DNA from: CAWVSB01 sp036960375 | Lineage (GTDB): Bacteria; Pseudomonadota; Gammaproteobacteria; Pseudomonadales; CAWVSB01 | Direction of reading: 5' to 3' | Length of the DNA: 64,000 nt | Assembly: GCA_036960375.1 (NCBI GenBank) | Contig: JBALVY010000007.1 | Span: forward strand, 124,001 to 188,000 | In this document: positions 52,518 through 61,579 of the stretch, one piece after another | Layout: each line of letters starts with the position of its first letter | Position numbering within the stretch: position 1 is the stretch's first letter | The notes under the pieces: model-generated | The model's database searches: none | What the model saw: only the letters and a program-made list of their open reading frames with translations | What the model was told of the DNA's origin: nothing | Made by a program: the position numbers and the translations under genes

Positions 52518-52535
52518 ATTTCGTACTGAAATCTC

Positions 52536-52562
52536 AAGGCCACCTTCGGGTGGCCTTTTTTA
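52536..52562 (+). terminator. intrinsic terminator of the TonB receptor gene
   Basis: GGCCACC and GGTGGCC with a TTCG tetraloop, followed by six T, lie about 20 nt after the stop. This is a textbook intrinsic terminator. Confidence 0.93.
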
Positions 52563-52619
52563 TGCCTGCCTCAAAAGCCCTGCTACAATAGGCGCATCAA
52601 CAAACCATGAGTCAGTACA

Positions 52620-52832
52620 TTGCAAAACCAACAACAATGCCCGCTTTGCCAACAGAGCAACAACTGCCTGGTCGCCGCAGACTTACCGGCAGAAAACTGT
52701 TGGTGTATGACATTCAGTATAGATTCAGAGCAACTAAAGCAAGCTGTGGGCAACAATACAGCACAATGTATTTGTATGGCGTGTGCACATAAATTAGCGC
52801 ACATAGCAACGGAGGCCAGCAATGGAAAATAA
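52620..52832 (+). CDS. small cysteine-rich CWC-type protein
   Basis: A 70-residue protein with CPLCQQSNNC, the ENCWC motif and CICMAC, the spacing of the Cys-rich CWC family, whose function is unknown but probably involves zinc or another metal. The only possible in-frame start is TTG at 52620, since a stop lies four codons earlier and no in-frame ATG or GTG fits; no ribosome-binding site is evident. The 3' end overlaps cysZ by 11 nt, suggesting translational coupling. Confidence 0.75.
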   Translation: MQNQQQCPLCQQSNNCLVAADLPAENCWCMTFSIDSEQLKQAVGNNTAQCICMACAHKLAHIATEASNGK

Positions 52833-53595
52833 GGCGACAGGCGGATTTCACTATTTAGTAGAGGGTTTCAGTCTCGCCCGCACGCCGGGTATCAGACCCT
52901 TTGTGATAATCCCTTTGTGTATCAATATGGCCTTATTTGGTGGCCTGCTGTACTGGGGTTATACCGAAGTATTAGCACTGAATGACTATTTACTCGGCTA
53001 TATTCCCGACTGGCTGTCGTGGCTCACCTGGCTGCTCTGGCCGTTGTTTCTAATTTTGGCGTTAGTCTTTGTGATGTATGGCTTTAGCGTAGTCGCCAAT
53101 CTGGTCGCCTCACCGTTCAACGGCATACTGGCCGAGCAAGTTGAAAAACATTTAACCGGACAAGACCTGCCTATAGAGAACAATTGGCAAAAGATGTTAT
53201 TGCTGGTGCCTAAAAGCATTTTGCGCGAGCTGAAAAAAATGGCTTATTATTTACCCTGGCTTGTGCTCGCCATCATCATCACCGTTATTCCCGGCGTTAA
53301 CGTGATTGCGCCTGTCGTTTGGTTTGGCTTAAACGCCTGGATGATGGCTATCCAGTATCTGGATTACCCCATGGATAATAACGAGCGCAGTTTTGCCCAA
53401 TTGAAGACTGCAGCCGGCAACAGAAGAATGACCAGTCTCAGTTTTGGCGGCAGCGTAATGCTGGTGACGATGGTGCCATTGATGAACCTGTTTATTATGC
53501 CAGTGGCCATTTGCGGGGCTACCGCCTGGTGGGTAAAAGAGCGTGCGCTACTTGAGCCCGAGTTCAACGGCGATGCGCAAGCGCGGATTAAGTAA
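52822..53595 (+). CDS. cysZ: sulfate transporter CysZ
   Basis: CysZ is an inner-membrane sulfate transport protein of the EI24/CysZ family, serving cysteine synthesis. GGFHYLVEGFSLARTPGIRPFVIIPLCINMALF, the membrane segment LVFVMYGFSVVANLVASPFNGILAEQVEKHLTG, and WMMAIQYLDYPMDNNERSFAQLK are conserved. About four to six membrane-embedded helices are visible in 257 residues. The ATG has GGAGG 6 nt upstream. It is not next to cysK here, and the small CWC gene precedes it. Confidence 0.92.
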   Translation: MENKATGGFHYLVEGFSLARTPGIRPFVIIPLCINMALFGGLLYWGYTEVLALNDYLLGYIPDWLSWLTWLLWPLFLILALVFVMYGFSVVANLVASPFNGILAEQVEKHLTGQDLPIENNWQKMLLLVPKSILRELKKMAYYLPWLVLAIIITVIPGVNVIAPVVWFGLNAWMMAIQYLDYPMDNNERSFAQLKTAAGNRRMTSLSFGGSVMLVTMVPLMNLFIMPVAICGATAWWVKERALLEPEFNGDAQARIK

Positions 53596-53668
53596 TATCA
53601 ATTTGTGTCAAACCAGAGTCGATTGGTAAATCAAAAACCAACGGGCTCAGACTTTATGGTTCAGCAAA

Positions 53669-53703
53669 TAAAAACGGGATAGCCAAGGCTATCCCGTTTT
53701 TTT
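53669..53703. terminator. bidirectional terminator between cysZ and rhlB
   Basis: AAAACGGGATAGCC and GGCTATCCCGTTTT form a 14-bp perfect stem with a very short loop. There are A and T runs on both sides, suited to stop both converging genes. Confidence 0.93.
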
Positions 53704-53715
53704 ACATGTCGTGTT

Positions 53716-54990
53716 TTAGCGCAACATCTCTTCAGGCGGCAACTCACATTTCAGCTTTTTACCCAACAGTTTCTCCAGATCCGGAATCAGGAAAGCATCG
53801 TATTCGCCAGCAAAAGTGATTGAGACACCTGTTGCACCGGCGCGACCTGTACGGCCAATACGGTGTACATAATCTTCCGGGTCTTCTGGCACGTCGTAGT
53901 TTACAACGTGGCTGACACCGTCAACATGAATACCACGACCCGCCACATCGGTGGCAACCAGCACATTGATCCGGCCTTTCTTGAAATCTTCGAGTGTGCG
54001 GGTACGTTTGTTTTGTGGCACTTCGCCAGACAACATACCGACCTTAAAACCGGACTTCTGCAAACGCTCGTAGACCCGACGAACAGAATCACGGCGGTTA
54101 CTGAATACCATGGCACTTTCAACTGCGTCGGTACTCAACAGATTTTTCAGCAGGGGCAGCTTTTCTTTGCTGCTGACCATATAGATCGTCTGCTCTACGG
54201 TATCGGTAGCCACAGACTCGGGCTCTATCTCTACGGTAATAGGGTCTACCGTCCACTGATAAGCCAGGTTCAGTACATCCTGGTTGAATGTGGCGCTAAA
54301 CAACAGTGTCTGACGATGGGTCTTGTCAGGTGTACTACGAATAATTTGTTTTACCTGTGGGATAAAACCCATATCCAACATACGGTCAGCTTCATCCAGC
54401 ACCATGACTTCAACCTGATCGAGATGTAAATCACCGCGACGCTGAAAATCGAGTAGTCGGCCAGGTGTTGCCACCACAATATCGACCACTTCGTTTTCTA
54501 TCTTACTCAATTGCTTGTTGTAGTCCATGCCACCAATCAATACAGAGGTTTTCAGGTCCAGGTACTTGCACAACTTACGTGCGTCCTCGCCTATCTGCAT
54601 TACCAGCTCACGCGTGGGTGCTATCACCAGTGCTCGTGGCTCACCCGCATAGCGCTCTTCCGTCACCGGGTTATTCAGCAAATCATTAATAACCGTTATC
54701 AGAAAGGCAGCCGTTTTACCGGTGCCGGTTTGCGCCTTGCCTATGGCATCATGGCCGTCTAACGTATGCGGCATGATCTCGGCCTGGATGGGCGAACAAT
54801 ACTCAAACTTAAGATCAGCAATGGCATGCATCACTTCCAGTGGCAGATCCATGTCGTGAAAGCGAGTTTTACCCGCTACAGGCTCAACCTCAAACTGGGA
54901 TAAATTCCAGCTTTTATGTTCATGAGGAGCGCGCGACCGTGTCTGCCTTGTGCGACCGGATCCACTCTGACCTTTATCTACTGAGCCCAT
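53716..54990 (-). CDS. rhlB: DEAD-box ATP-dependent RNA helicase RhlB
   Basis: RhlB unwinds RNA for the degradosome in enterobacteria. A basic N-terminal extension (about 40 residues) precedes the Q motif region TRFHDMDLPLEVMHAIADLKFEYCSPIQAEIMP. Motif I AQTGTGKT, Ia PTRELVMQI, Ib TPGRLLDF, II DEAD, III SAT and VI HRIGRTGRAG are intact. From memory the body matches Pseudomonas RhlB best; another DEAD-box subfamily (RhlE, SrmB) is less likely. It has 424 residues and converges on cysZ across a bidirectional terminator. Confidence 0.9.
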   Translation of the reverse strand: MGSVDKGQSGSGRTRQTRSRAPHEHKSWNLSQFEVEPVAGKTRFHDMDLPLEVMHAIADLKFEYCSPIQAEIMPHTLDGHDAIGKAQTGTGKTAAFLITVINDLLNNPVTEERYAGEPRALVIAPTRELVMQIGEDARKLCKYLDLKTSVLIGGMDYNKQLSKIENEVVDIVVATPGRLLDFQRRGDLHLDQVEVMVLDEADRMLDMGFIPQVKQIIRSTPDKTHRQTLLFSATFNQDVLNLAYQWTVDPITVEIEPESVATDTVEQTIYMVSSKEKLPLLKNLLSTDAVESAMVFSNRRDSVRRVYERLQKSGFKVGMLSGEVPQNKRTRTLEDFKKGRINVLVATDVAGRGIHVDGVSHVVNYDVPEDPEDYVHRIGRTGRAGATGVSITFAGEYDAFLIPDLEKLLGKKLKCELPPEEMLR

Positions 54991-55138
54991 AGTTTGGCAA
55001 CCTGATTTTGAAAGTGGCGCATTCTAACATTTTCCCCAGCCTTTGGTTCGTTTTTTGATCAATTGCAACATATGCAACTTTTGCGGGCTACAATGGTCTG
55101 ATCCTGCAAGCAAGAACAACAAGGACGGAAACCAGACG

Positions 55139-55729
55139 ATGTATTCCATTGCCAGTATCTATTACAAATTCCACCGCTCTTTATTCACTACACTAAAACA
55201 GATAGACGGTCTGCCTGCATTGGCCCTGCGCTTGTATCTGGTGCCGGTTTTCTGGATGGCTGGCTCAAACAAGCTCAACAATATGGACAGCACTATAGAG
55301 TGGTTTGGCAATGCCGAATGGGGTCTGGGCCTACCCTTTCCCACTGTCATGGCTTACCTTGCGACCTATACCGAAGTCGTCGGTGCCATATTGCTACTGT
55401 GTGGATTTGCGGTGCGCTGGATATCGATACCTCTGATGGCCACGATGGCTATCGCTGCCTTGTCGGTACACTGGGAAAATGGCTGGCCCGCCATTGCCGA
55501 CTCCAATGTTGATGGTGTCGCTGAACGACTGGCAACAGCTAAAAATCTGCTCAGGGAATACGGCAACTACAATTCGCTCACAGAGAAGGGTGGCTTCGTC
55601 ATTCTTAATAACGGCATTGAGTTTGCTGCCACGTATTTTATTATGCTATTCGCCTTATTCTTCAGTGGCGGCGGCCGCTATTTCAGCGTCGATTACTGGC
55701 TAAACCAACACTTTAACCGCAAACTCTAG
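55139..55729 (+). CDS. DoxX-family membrane protein
   Basis: A 196-residue membrane protein of the DoxX family, whose members are linked to redox or sulfur-related membrane processes but have no single established function. ALALRLYLVPVFWMAGSNKL, AYLATYTEVVGAILLLCGFAVRWISIPLMATM and the glutamate in YTEVVGAILL are typical. Four helices are visible. A loop of about 45 residues (SVHWENGWPAIADSNVDGV onward) precedes the last helix. I chose the ATG at 55139; 32 more upstream residues lack family character. It is divergent from rhlB and converges on moeB. Confidence 0.85.
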   Translation: MYSIASIYYKFHRSLFTTLKQIDGLPALALRLYLVPVFWMAGSNKLNNMDSTIEWFGNAEWGLGLPFPTVMAYLATYTEVVGAILLLCGFAVRWISIPLMATMAIAALSVHWENGWPAIADSNVDGVAERLATAKNLLREYGNYNSLTEKGGFVILNNGIEFAATYFIMLFALFFSGGGRYFSVDYWLNQHFNRKL

Positions 55730-55741
55730 TCGACTGATTGA

Positions 55742-56488
55742 TTAAGACTGCCCACATGCCGGGCAGTCTATACGTTTGGGGATACGCAGCTCGCGCCATT
55801 GCATGGTTTTTGCATCCAGACACAATAGACGTCCCGCTAAAGACTCGCCCACCGAAGTAATCAGCTTAACGACCTCCATTGCTTGCACAGCGCCAATAAT
55901 TCCTACCAGCGGCGCGACTACACCGCTTTCAGAGCAACTGAGCGAAGCATCGTCCTGCTCCTGATACAGACACCGATAACAGGGAGCCTTGGGCTGGCGG
56001 CTATCGAATACACTGACCTGCCCCTCCCAAGCAATAGCTGCACCACTCACTAAGGGTTTACCGGCAGCAATGCAGGCCGCATTGAGAGCGAAACGTGTGC
56101 TGAAATTATCACTGGCATCGACTATCACGTCAGCCGCGGCAACTTGCTCTGCCAAATCCTCGCCCTGCAGACGCAGCGGAATTGCGACAACTTGGACATG
56201 AGGATTGAGTGCATCTATCGCCTGCCGGGCAGACTCTACTTTGAGATAACCAATAGCTTCGGTTTGATGAATAATTTGGCGCTGTAAATTAGACAGGTCA
56301 ACGTCGTCGTCATCTACCAGCACCAAACACCCGACACCCGCCGCTGCCAGATACATAGCAACAGGACTGCCCAGACCACCGACACCGATTAGTAATACAC
56401 GCGCCTGCTGCAAGGCCTGTTGACCTTCAATTTCGATATCTTCCAGCATGATTTGCCGGCTATAACGTAATAATTCTTCGTCTTCCAT
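55742..56488 (-). CDS. moeB: MoeB/ThiF/HesA-family adenylyltransferase
   Basis: This E1-like enzyme adenylates the C-terminal Gly of a ubiquitin-like sulfur carrier (MoaD for molybdopterin, or ThiS). RYSRQIMLEDIEIEGQQALQQARVLLIGVGGLGSPVAMYLAAAGVG is the nucleotide site. LVDDDDVDLSNLQRQIIH, DASDNFSTRFALNAAC and two zinc CxxC pairs (CYRC, CPAC) follow. The ATG at 56488 overlaps the prmC stop as TGATG (248 aa). Position after prmC favours MoeB as in Pseudomonas, but a ThiF role cannot be excluded. Confidence 0.9.
   Translation of the reverse strand: MEDEELLRYSRQIMLEDIEIEGQQALQQARVLLIGVGGLGSPVAMYLAAAGVGCLVLVDDDDVDLSNLQRQIIHQTEAIGYLKVESARQAIDALNPHVQVVAIPLRLQGEDLAEQVAAADVIVDASDNFSTRFALNAACIAAGKPLVSGAAIAWEGQVSVFDSRQPKAPCYRCLYQEQDDASLSCSESGVVAPLVGIIGAVQAMEVVKLITSVGESLAGRLLCLDAKTMQWRELRIPKRIDCPACGQS
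55745..55769. terminator. hairpin overlapping the moeB 3' end
   Basis: AGACTGCCC and GGGCAGTCT form a perfect 9-bp stem with a 7-nt loop, embedded in the last codons of moeB. There is no strong T-run on either side. It may act as a shared terminator for the convergent DoxX and moeB genes. Confidence 0.4.
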
Positions 56489-57330
56489 CAATCCTTCTCC
56501 CCTGGCCACTGGCCCAGACTCACGCGATCATTAGCGGCTAAATCTCTGCGACAATCCACAGCGCAGAAACCCGCCTCAGTGAGCATTGCCTGTACCGCTG
56601 TGCCCTGATCATAACCGTGCTCCAGCAATAACCAACCACCTGGACAAAGATACGCCGGCGCCTGTGAGATGATATGACGTAAATCAGCCAGACCGTTGTC
56701 CAGTGCTACCAAGGCCCGACGAGGTTCAAATCTGACATCGCCCTCATTCAAGTGTTTATCGTCGGCGGCGATATAGGGCGGATTGGAGACAATTACATCA
56801 AAGCGCTGACCCGCCAAAGCCGAATACCAATCGCTTAATAAAAAACGTATGTTATCCAGATCGAGGGCGGCGCCATTACGTTGCGCCAGCGCCACGCATT
56901 CAGTGGCTACATCGGTGGCAACAACCTGCCAATCAATACGCTCACTGGCCAGTGCAAGAGCGATTGCCCCAGTGCCCGTACCCATATCCAATAGCTGGCT
57001 ATTCGCGGGTAAATCGAGGCCCAGCACAGTCTCGACCAGTAGTTCAGTGTCCGGCCGGGGTATCAGCGTTGTGGCATCAACGGATAAAGAGAAAGACCAG
57101 AAATCTCGTTGCCCTAAAATATGCGCGATGGGTTCGCCTTGTTCGCGCCGCGCCAACAAACGCTCAAATGAGGCCAACTGCTCAGCGCTTAACTGAGCTT
57201 CTGGCCAGGCGTAAAAATAACTGCGGTCTTTTCCCGTGACATGAGCCAACAACAGCTGCACGTCGAGTTGTGGGCTATCACTGGTAGCCAGAACACTGGA
57301 GCGCAACAAACACTGTGCAATGGTGGCCAT
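56488..57330 (-). CDS. prmC: peptide chain release factor N5-glutamine methyltransferase
   Basis: PrmC methylates the glutamine of the GGQ motif of RF1 and RF2; its substrate RF1 is encoded just upstream. GQRDFWSFSLSVDATTLIPRPDTELLVE, the SAM site LLDMGTGTGAIALALASER, and the catalytic NPPY in VSNPPYIAADDKHL identify it. Length 280 is normal. It starts 5 nt after prfA and overlaps moeB. Confidence 0.96.
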   Translation of the reverse strand: MATIAQCLLRSSVLATSDSPQLDVQLLLAHVTGKDRSYFYAWPEAQLSAEQLASFERLLARREQGEPIAHILGQRDFWSFSLSVDATTLIPRPDTELLVETVLGLDLPANSQLLDMGTGTGAIALALASERIDWQVVATDVATECVALAQRNGAALDLDNIRFLLSDWYSALAGQRFDVIVSNPPYIAADDKHLNEGDVRFEPRRALVALDNGLADLRHIISQAPAYLCPGGWLLLEHGYDQGTAVQAMLTEAGFCAVDCRRDLAANDRVSLGQWPGEKD

Positions 57331-57335
57331 AGGTT

Positions 57336-58418
57336 TTAGTCGGCCAGCGCGGCCAATAGATCCGCTTGATATTCAGTAATCAGCGGCTCGACTATTTCAT
57401 CTAAAGCGCCCTGGGTAATTTCATCAAGCTTGTATAGGGTCAGGTTTATCCGATGATCTGTCACCCGGCTCTGTGGGTAGTTATAGGTGCGAATGCGCTC
57501 TGAACGGTCGCCGCTGCCCACCAGGTTACGGCGTTCATCTGATTGTTCTTTGTCTTGTTTTTCCTGCGCGCTGGATAACAATCTGGCCTGCAACAAGGAC
57601 ATCGCTCTGGCCTTGTTTTTGTGCTGTGATCGCTCATCCTGACACTCTACTACCACACCCGAGGGCAAGTGAGTAATGCGAATAGCCGAATCGGTCTTGT
57701 TCACATGCTGACCACCCGCACCGGAGGCCCTGAAAGTATCAATGCGCAGATCAGCCTTGTTGATTTCAATGGCATTAACCGCCGTGGCTTCGGCTAAAAT
57801 AGCGACGGTACAGGCCGAGGTATGAATACGACCTTGTGATTCGGTCTCTGGCACACGCTGTACACGATGCGCACCTGACTCAAATTTGAGCCGGGAAAAC
57901 ACATCACTGCCAACCACCCGGGCCACAACTTCTTTGTAACCGCCGTGATCCCCTGGCCGCTCACCGACTAACTCAATTTTCCAACCGCGTATATCGGCAT
58001 AACGGCTATACATACGAAACAAGTCACCGGCAAATATCGCGGCTTCGTCGCCCCCGGTGCCGGCCCGCACTTCCAAAAAGACGTTGGCGCCATCACGCGG
58101 ATCTTTCGGCAACAGCAATTTCTGTAGATCCAACTCCAGTTGTTCGGCCGCAGTGCGCGCAGAAACCAGTTCATCTTCAGCCATCTCACGCATTTCGGCA
58201 TCACCATCTTTTAACATGGCGGTGGCTTCTTCTATGTTCTCTTGGGTAACTTGATAAGCTTCAAAGGCTTTAACTACTGGCTCAATTTCAGCATATTCCA
58301 TACTCAGAGCGCGAAAGCGATTCTGGTCTGAGATGATCTCCGATTCACTGAGCAGTGCACCCAGTTCTTCGTAACGCTCACCCAAAGCTTCAAGCTTGGC
58401 CTCAATTGATGCTTTCAT
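57336..58418 (-). CDS. prfA: peptide chain release factor 1
   Basis: RF1 terminates translation at UAG and UAA. The catalytic GGQ is in FRASGAGGQHVNKTDSAIRITHLPSG. EVRAGTGGDEAAIFAGDLFRMYSRYA and HRVQRVPETESQGRIHTSA are family constants. At 360 residues it is full-length with no frameshift. It shares a base with the hemA stop (TGATG) and precedes prmC. Confidence 0.98.
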   Translation of the reverse strand: MKASIEAKLEALGERYEELGALLSESEIISDQNRFRALSMEYAEIEPVVKAFEAYQVTQENIEEATAMLKDGDAEMREMAEDELVSARTAAEQLELDLQKLLLPKDPRDGANVFLEVRAGTGGDEAAIFAGDLFRMYSRYADIRGWKIELVGERPGDHGGYKEVVARVVGSDVFSRLKFESGAHRVQRVPETESQGRIHTSACTVAILAEATAVNAIEINKADLRIDTFRASGAGGQHVNKTDSAIRITHLPSGVVVECQDERSQHKNKARAMSLLQARLLSSAQEKQDKEQSDERRNLVGSGDRSERIRTYNYPQSRVTDHRINLTLYKLDEITQGALDEIVEPLITEYQADLLAALAD

Positions 58419-59701
58419 CAGTTCTCACTGTTGTCGTTGTGGCCGCTGATTTTATACAGCTCGGTCACAATGTTAATGACATCCTGACGCCCTTCAGCGC
58501 CAGCCTGTTTTACCGCCACGCTGGGCGGATGAATTAATTTATTGGTCAAACTGCGACCTAGTTCAGCAATGACTGCTTCAGCATTTTCGCCAGCCTGTAA
58601 ACGCTTTAGCGCGCGCTGCACCTCTTCATCACGGGTTTGTTCTGCCTGACTACGAAACGCCCGCAAAGTACCGACGACACTCTGGCTGCGCGTACGTTCT
58701 TCATAGTTAACGACACCCTCGGCGACTATTTCATCTGCCTTACAAACCTCACTTTGACGCGAGAGTTTGTTTTCCTCAACGATACCGCGCAGGTCATCAA
58801 CACTGTACAAATACACGTCTGCCAGCTCGCCAACCTCGGGTTCGATATCACGGGGAACCGCTATATCCACCATGAAAATCGGTCGATGGCGGCGTTTTTT
58901 CAGCGCAGACTCTACCGCACCCTTTCCAAGAATAGGTAACTGGCTGCCTGTTGATGAGATAACAATATCGGCATCTTCCAGTTGGCGCGGTATTTCAGGC
59001 AGCAAAACGGCTTGTGCGCCAAATTTTTGAGCCAGCTCACTGGCACGACCCATGGTCCGGTTTGCGACGACCAACCGCGATACGCCGTTTTGGTGTAAAT
59101 GGCTGGCTACCAGCTCTATGGTCTCGCCGGCACCAATCAGTAAAGCACTGGTACCCTCGAGAGAACTGAATATATGTTTGGATAAATCGACTGCGGCATA
59201 GGCTACAGAAACCGGATTTTCACCTATAGCCGTATCGGTACGGACTTTTTTTGCCACTGAGAAGCAATGTTGCATTGTACGGCTTAAATGTGAGCCAACC
59301 GTACCGGCAGTTTCTGCCACACTGAGGGCCGATTTAATTTGGCCGAATATTTGCGGCTCGCCCAATACCATGGAATCCAGCCCTGCCGATACTTCAATCA
59401 TGTGGCGCATGGCGTCGCTGTCGCTATGGCGGTAACAATGCCGCTCCACCTCGCTGTCGGTCAAATGATGGTAGGCGGCCAACCAACGCAGCGCGCGGCA
59501 CTCTTCTTGCTCTGCACTGGCCTCACTGATGGCAAATACTTCAGTACGATTACAGGTAGATAACAGCACCACCTCAGTCAAACCACCTACCTCAACCGCG
59601 TGACGCAGTGCATCTTCCAGTTGTTCAGCAGCCACAGCAACTTTCTCCCGCACCTCAAGAGGGGCAGAATTGTGGTTCATACCTACTACAACCAGCGTCA
59701 T
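58418..59701 (-). CDS. hemA: glutamyl-tRNA reductase
   Basis: HemA reduces Glu-tRNA to glutamate-1-semialdehyde, the first step of C5 tetrapyrrole synthesis. The catalytic cysteine is Cys50 in LLSTCNRTEVF. GLDSMVLGEPQIFGQIKSAL, ALLIGAGETIELVASHLHQNGVSRLVVANRT (NADPH domain) and PIFMVDIAVPRDIEPEVGEL follow. The C-terminal dimerisation helices begin near residue 320. It has 427 residues and heads the hemA-prfA-prmC-moeB operon. Confidence 0.97.
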   Translation of the reverse strand: MTLVVVGMNHNSAPLEVREKVAVAAEQLEDALRHAVEVGGLTEVVLLSTCNRTEVFAISEASAEQEECRALRWLAAYHHLTDSEVERHCYRHSDSDAMRHMIEVSAGLDSMVLGEPQIFGQIKSALSVAETAGTVGSHLSRTMQHCFSVAKKVRTDTAIGENPVSVAYAAVDLSKHIFSSLEGTSALLIGAGETIELVASHLHQNGVSRLVVANRTMGRASELAQKFGAQAVLLPEIPRQLEDADIVISSTGSQLPILGKGAVESALKKRRHRPIFMVDIAVPRDIEPEVGELADVYLYSVDDLRGIVEENKLSRQSEVCKADEIVAEGVVNYEERTRSQSVVGTLRAFRSQAEQTRDEEVQRALKRLQAGENAEAVIAELGRSLTNKLIHPPSVAVKQAGAEGRQDVINIVTELYKISGHNDNSEN

Positions 59702-59762
59702 TTGGGGGTGAATCCTGCCTTGGGCCTGTGACTGTGGGAGGCTATTGCCTTAAAAACGCGCC

Positions 59763-59771
59763 ATTCTACCA
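59763..59771 (-). promoter_or_regulatory. possible extended -10 promoter of hemA
   Basis: The minus strand reads TGGTAGAAT, an extended -10 followed by GGCGCG, about 60 bp before the hemA ATG. The -35 is weak. Confidence 0.45.
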
Positions 59772-59872
59772 ATAGTCACAAGTAAGTGCATTGATAGCCG
59801 AAGGGAATTTACCGATGACTAGTGTGTCTGACAAAGGTATATTGTCAATTAGTATCATTTCCCGGAATAACT

Positions 59873-61579
59873 ATGCCAGCTCTTCTCCCTCTTATTTTTA
59901 TCAGCCTGTTGCTAATGACTGCATGCGCAACGACGACCGACGTCAAACCCGAACCCGTGGCAGACGTAAAAGTCGTCACGGAAGAGCGCATAATTCCTCT
60001 CAGTGAAGAAGCGCTGCTGGACCTGTTGGTGGCCGAAATAGCCGGACAAAGAGGCAATTTCGAAGAGGCCCTGCCACGCTACCAGAGACAAGCCGTGGCC
60101 ACCCGTGATACTGAAATAGTCGCCCGCGCTGCTCAAATGGCCAGTTACATCGGCACCAACAAAGAAGCCCTTGAGTCGTCCAGTTTGTGGCTTGAGATAG
60201 AGCCCGAGTCAACTGAAGCCGCCGCACTCTATACCTCAGCTCTAATCCGCGAAGGAAGAATTCTTGAAGCCATCGATTCGATAGAGTCTAAACTCGATGA
60301 AGGCGAGGAGGTCAACTTTACCGCATTAGCAGCAAACAGCCTGGAACTCTCTGATAAGGAAATTAAGGCGGTACTGGAGAGGTTCACCGAGCTAATGACC
60401 CGCTACCCGCACAATACATCCCTGCAATTGGGGCGCGCAATCCTGGTCAGCCGATTTGACCCCGAAGAGGCGCTGCAAACAGCCAGACAAGTCCGCGCTG
60501 ATGACCCTGATTCCGAGCACGCAATAGGGCTTGAAGCCAACTTCCTGATTCAGCTGGGCCGTAAGGACGAAGCACTGCAAGTATTGCAGCTAGCCATTGA
60601 TGATGGCGCCGGCTCCGGTTTACAGCTGCAATATGCCCGTCTGGTGTCGCAGAAAGACATGATTAAGGCGCGCTCTCTACTGATGGACCTGCTCGAACAA
60701 CAACCCGGCAATGGAGAAGTTATTTATTCACTGGCGGTGTTAAATCGCGAATTGGGTCTCTACGGTGACGCAGACAACTTTTACCACCAGCTAATTCACT
60801 ACGCTCGATATGAATCAGAAGGTCACTATTACCTGGGCTTGCTTGCGCAACGCAAGGGTCTGCTCGATCTGGCAGCCGGTCACTACGAAATGGTGCAAGC
60901 CGACTCGCACTTTTTGCCCGCCATGCAAAAATTGGCTGCAATACGTGTCAATGATAATCAGGTAAGCGAATTTTCCGAGTTTTTACAACGCCAGCGGCTA
61001 CGCTACCCTGATTTTTCCATTGAGCTGTATTTACTTGAATCCAGCGTTTTAATGAGCACCGAAAATTACCCAAAAACCCACCAAATACTGTCAAGTGCCT
61101 TGCAACAATACCCTGATGACACCGAATTATTGTATGCGCGATCACTGGTGAGTGACAAAAGAGGCGATTTTCCTCTGCTGGAGTCGGACCTGAATGTGAT
61201 TCTGAGTAGTGACCCCGATAATGCGATGGTACTAAATGCTTTAGGCTATAGCCTGAGCAACCATACACAGCGATATGACGAAGCCCTGGCCATGATCCAG
61301 CGTTCGCTGAAGCTGGAGCCTGGCGAACCCGCCGCACTGGATTCGCTTGGCTGGGTTTATTTTAAAATGGGCAAATTACCTTCAGCTATTCTGTATTTAA
61401 CTGAAGCGTATAAACGCAGCCCTGACCCTGAAATTGCCGCCCATCTCGGTGAAGCACTGTGGGCTAGCGGCCACCCGGAACAGGCGAAAAAGTTATGGCA
61501 AGACGCACTGACTGAAGCGCCGGAGCATCCGGTGCTGCGAGACACCATACGTCGCCTGGCCCCACAGGAAAGCCTATAG
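59873..61579 (+). CDS. TPR-repeat lipoprotein (PA4667-like)
   Basis: A 568-residue lipoprotein with signal peptide and lipobox LMTAC (Cys18), followed by many tetratricopeptide repeats. Clear examples are LLDLLVAEIAGQRGNFEEALPRYQRQAV and, near the C-terminus, DNAMVLNALGYSLSNHTQRYDEALAMIQRSLKLEPGEPAALDSLGWVYFKMGKLPSAILYLTEAYKRSPDPEIAAHLGEALWASG. TPRs mediate protein contacts; the partner is unknown. The same gene precedes lolB in Pseudomonas. I chose the ATG at 59873, directly before the signal peptide. The stop shares a base with the lolB GTG start. Confidence 0.9.
   Translation: MPALLPLIFISLLLMTACATTTDVKPEPVADVKVVTEERIIPLSEEALLDLLVAEIAGQRGNFEEALPRYQRQAVATRDTEIVARAAQMASYIGTNKEALESSSLWLEIEPESTEAAALYTSALIREGRILEAIDSIESKLDEGEEVNFTALAANSLELSDKEIKAVLERFTELMTRYPHNTSLQLGRAILVSRFDPEEALQTARQVRADDPDSEHAIGLEANFLIQLGRKDEALQVLQLAIDDGAGSGLQLQYARLVSQKDMIKARSLLMDLLEQQPGNGEVIYSLAVLNRELGLYGDADNFYHQLIHYARYESEGHYYLGLLAQRKGLLDLAAGHYEMVQADSHFLPAMQKLAAIRVNDNQVSEFSEFLQRQRLRYPDFSIELYLLESSVLMSTENYPKTHQILSSALQQYPDDTELLYARSLVSDKRGDFPLLESDLNVILSSDPDNAMVLNALGYSLSNHTQRYDEALAMIQRSLKLEPGEPAALDSLGWVYFKMGKLPSAILYLTEAYKRSPDPEIAAHLGEALWASGHPEQAKKLWQDALTEAPEHPVLRDTIRRLAPQESL

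Noticed and set aside
53863..54429. 188-codon plus-strand open frame
   Set aside because: Antisense to the conserved helicase core of rhlB; rich in Cys and His only because of the opposite strand.
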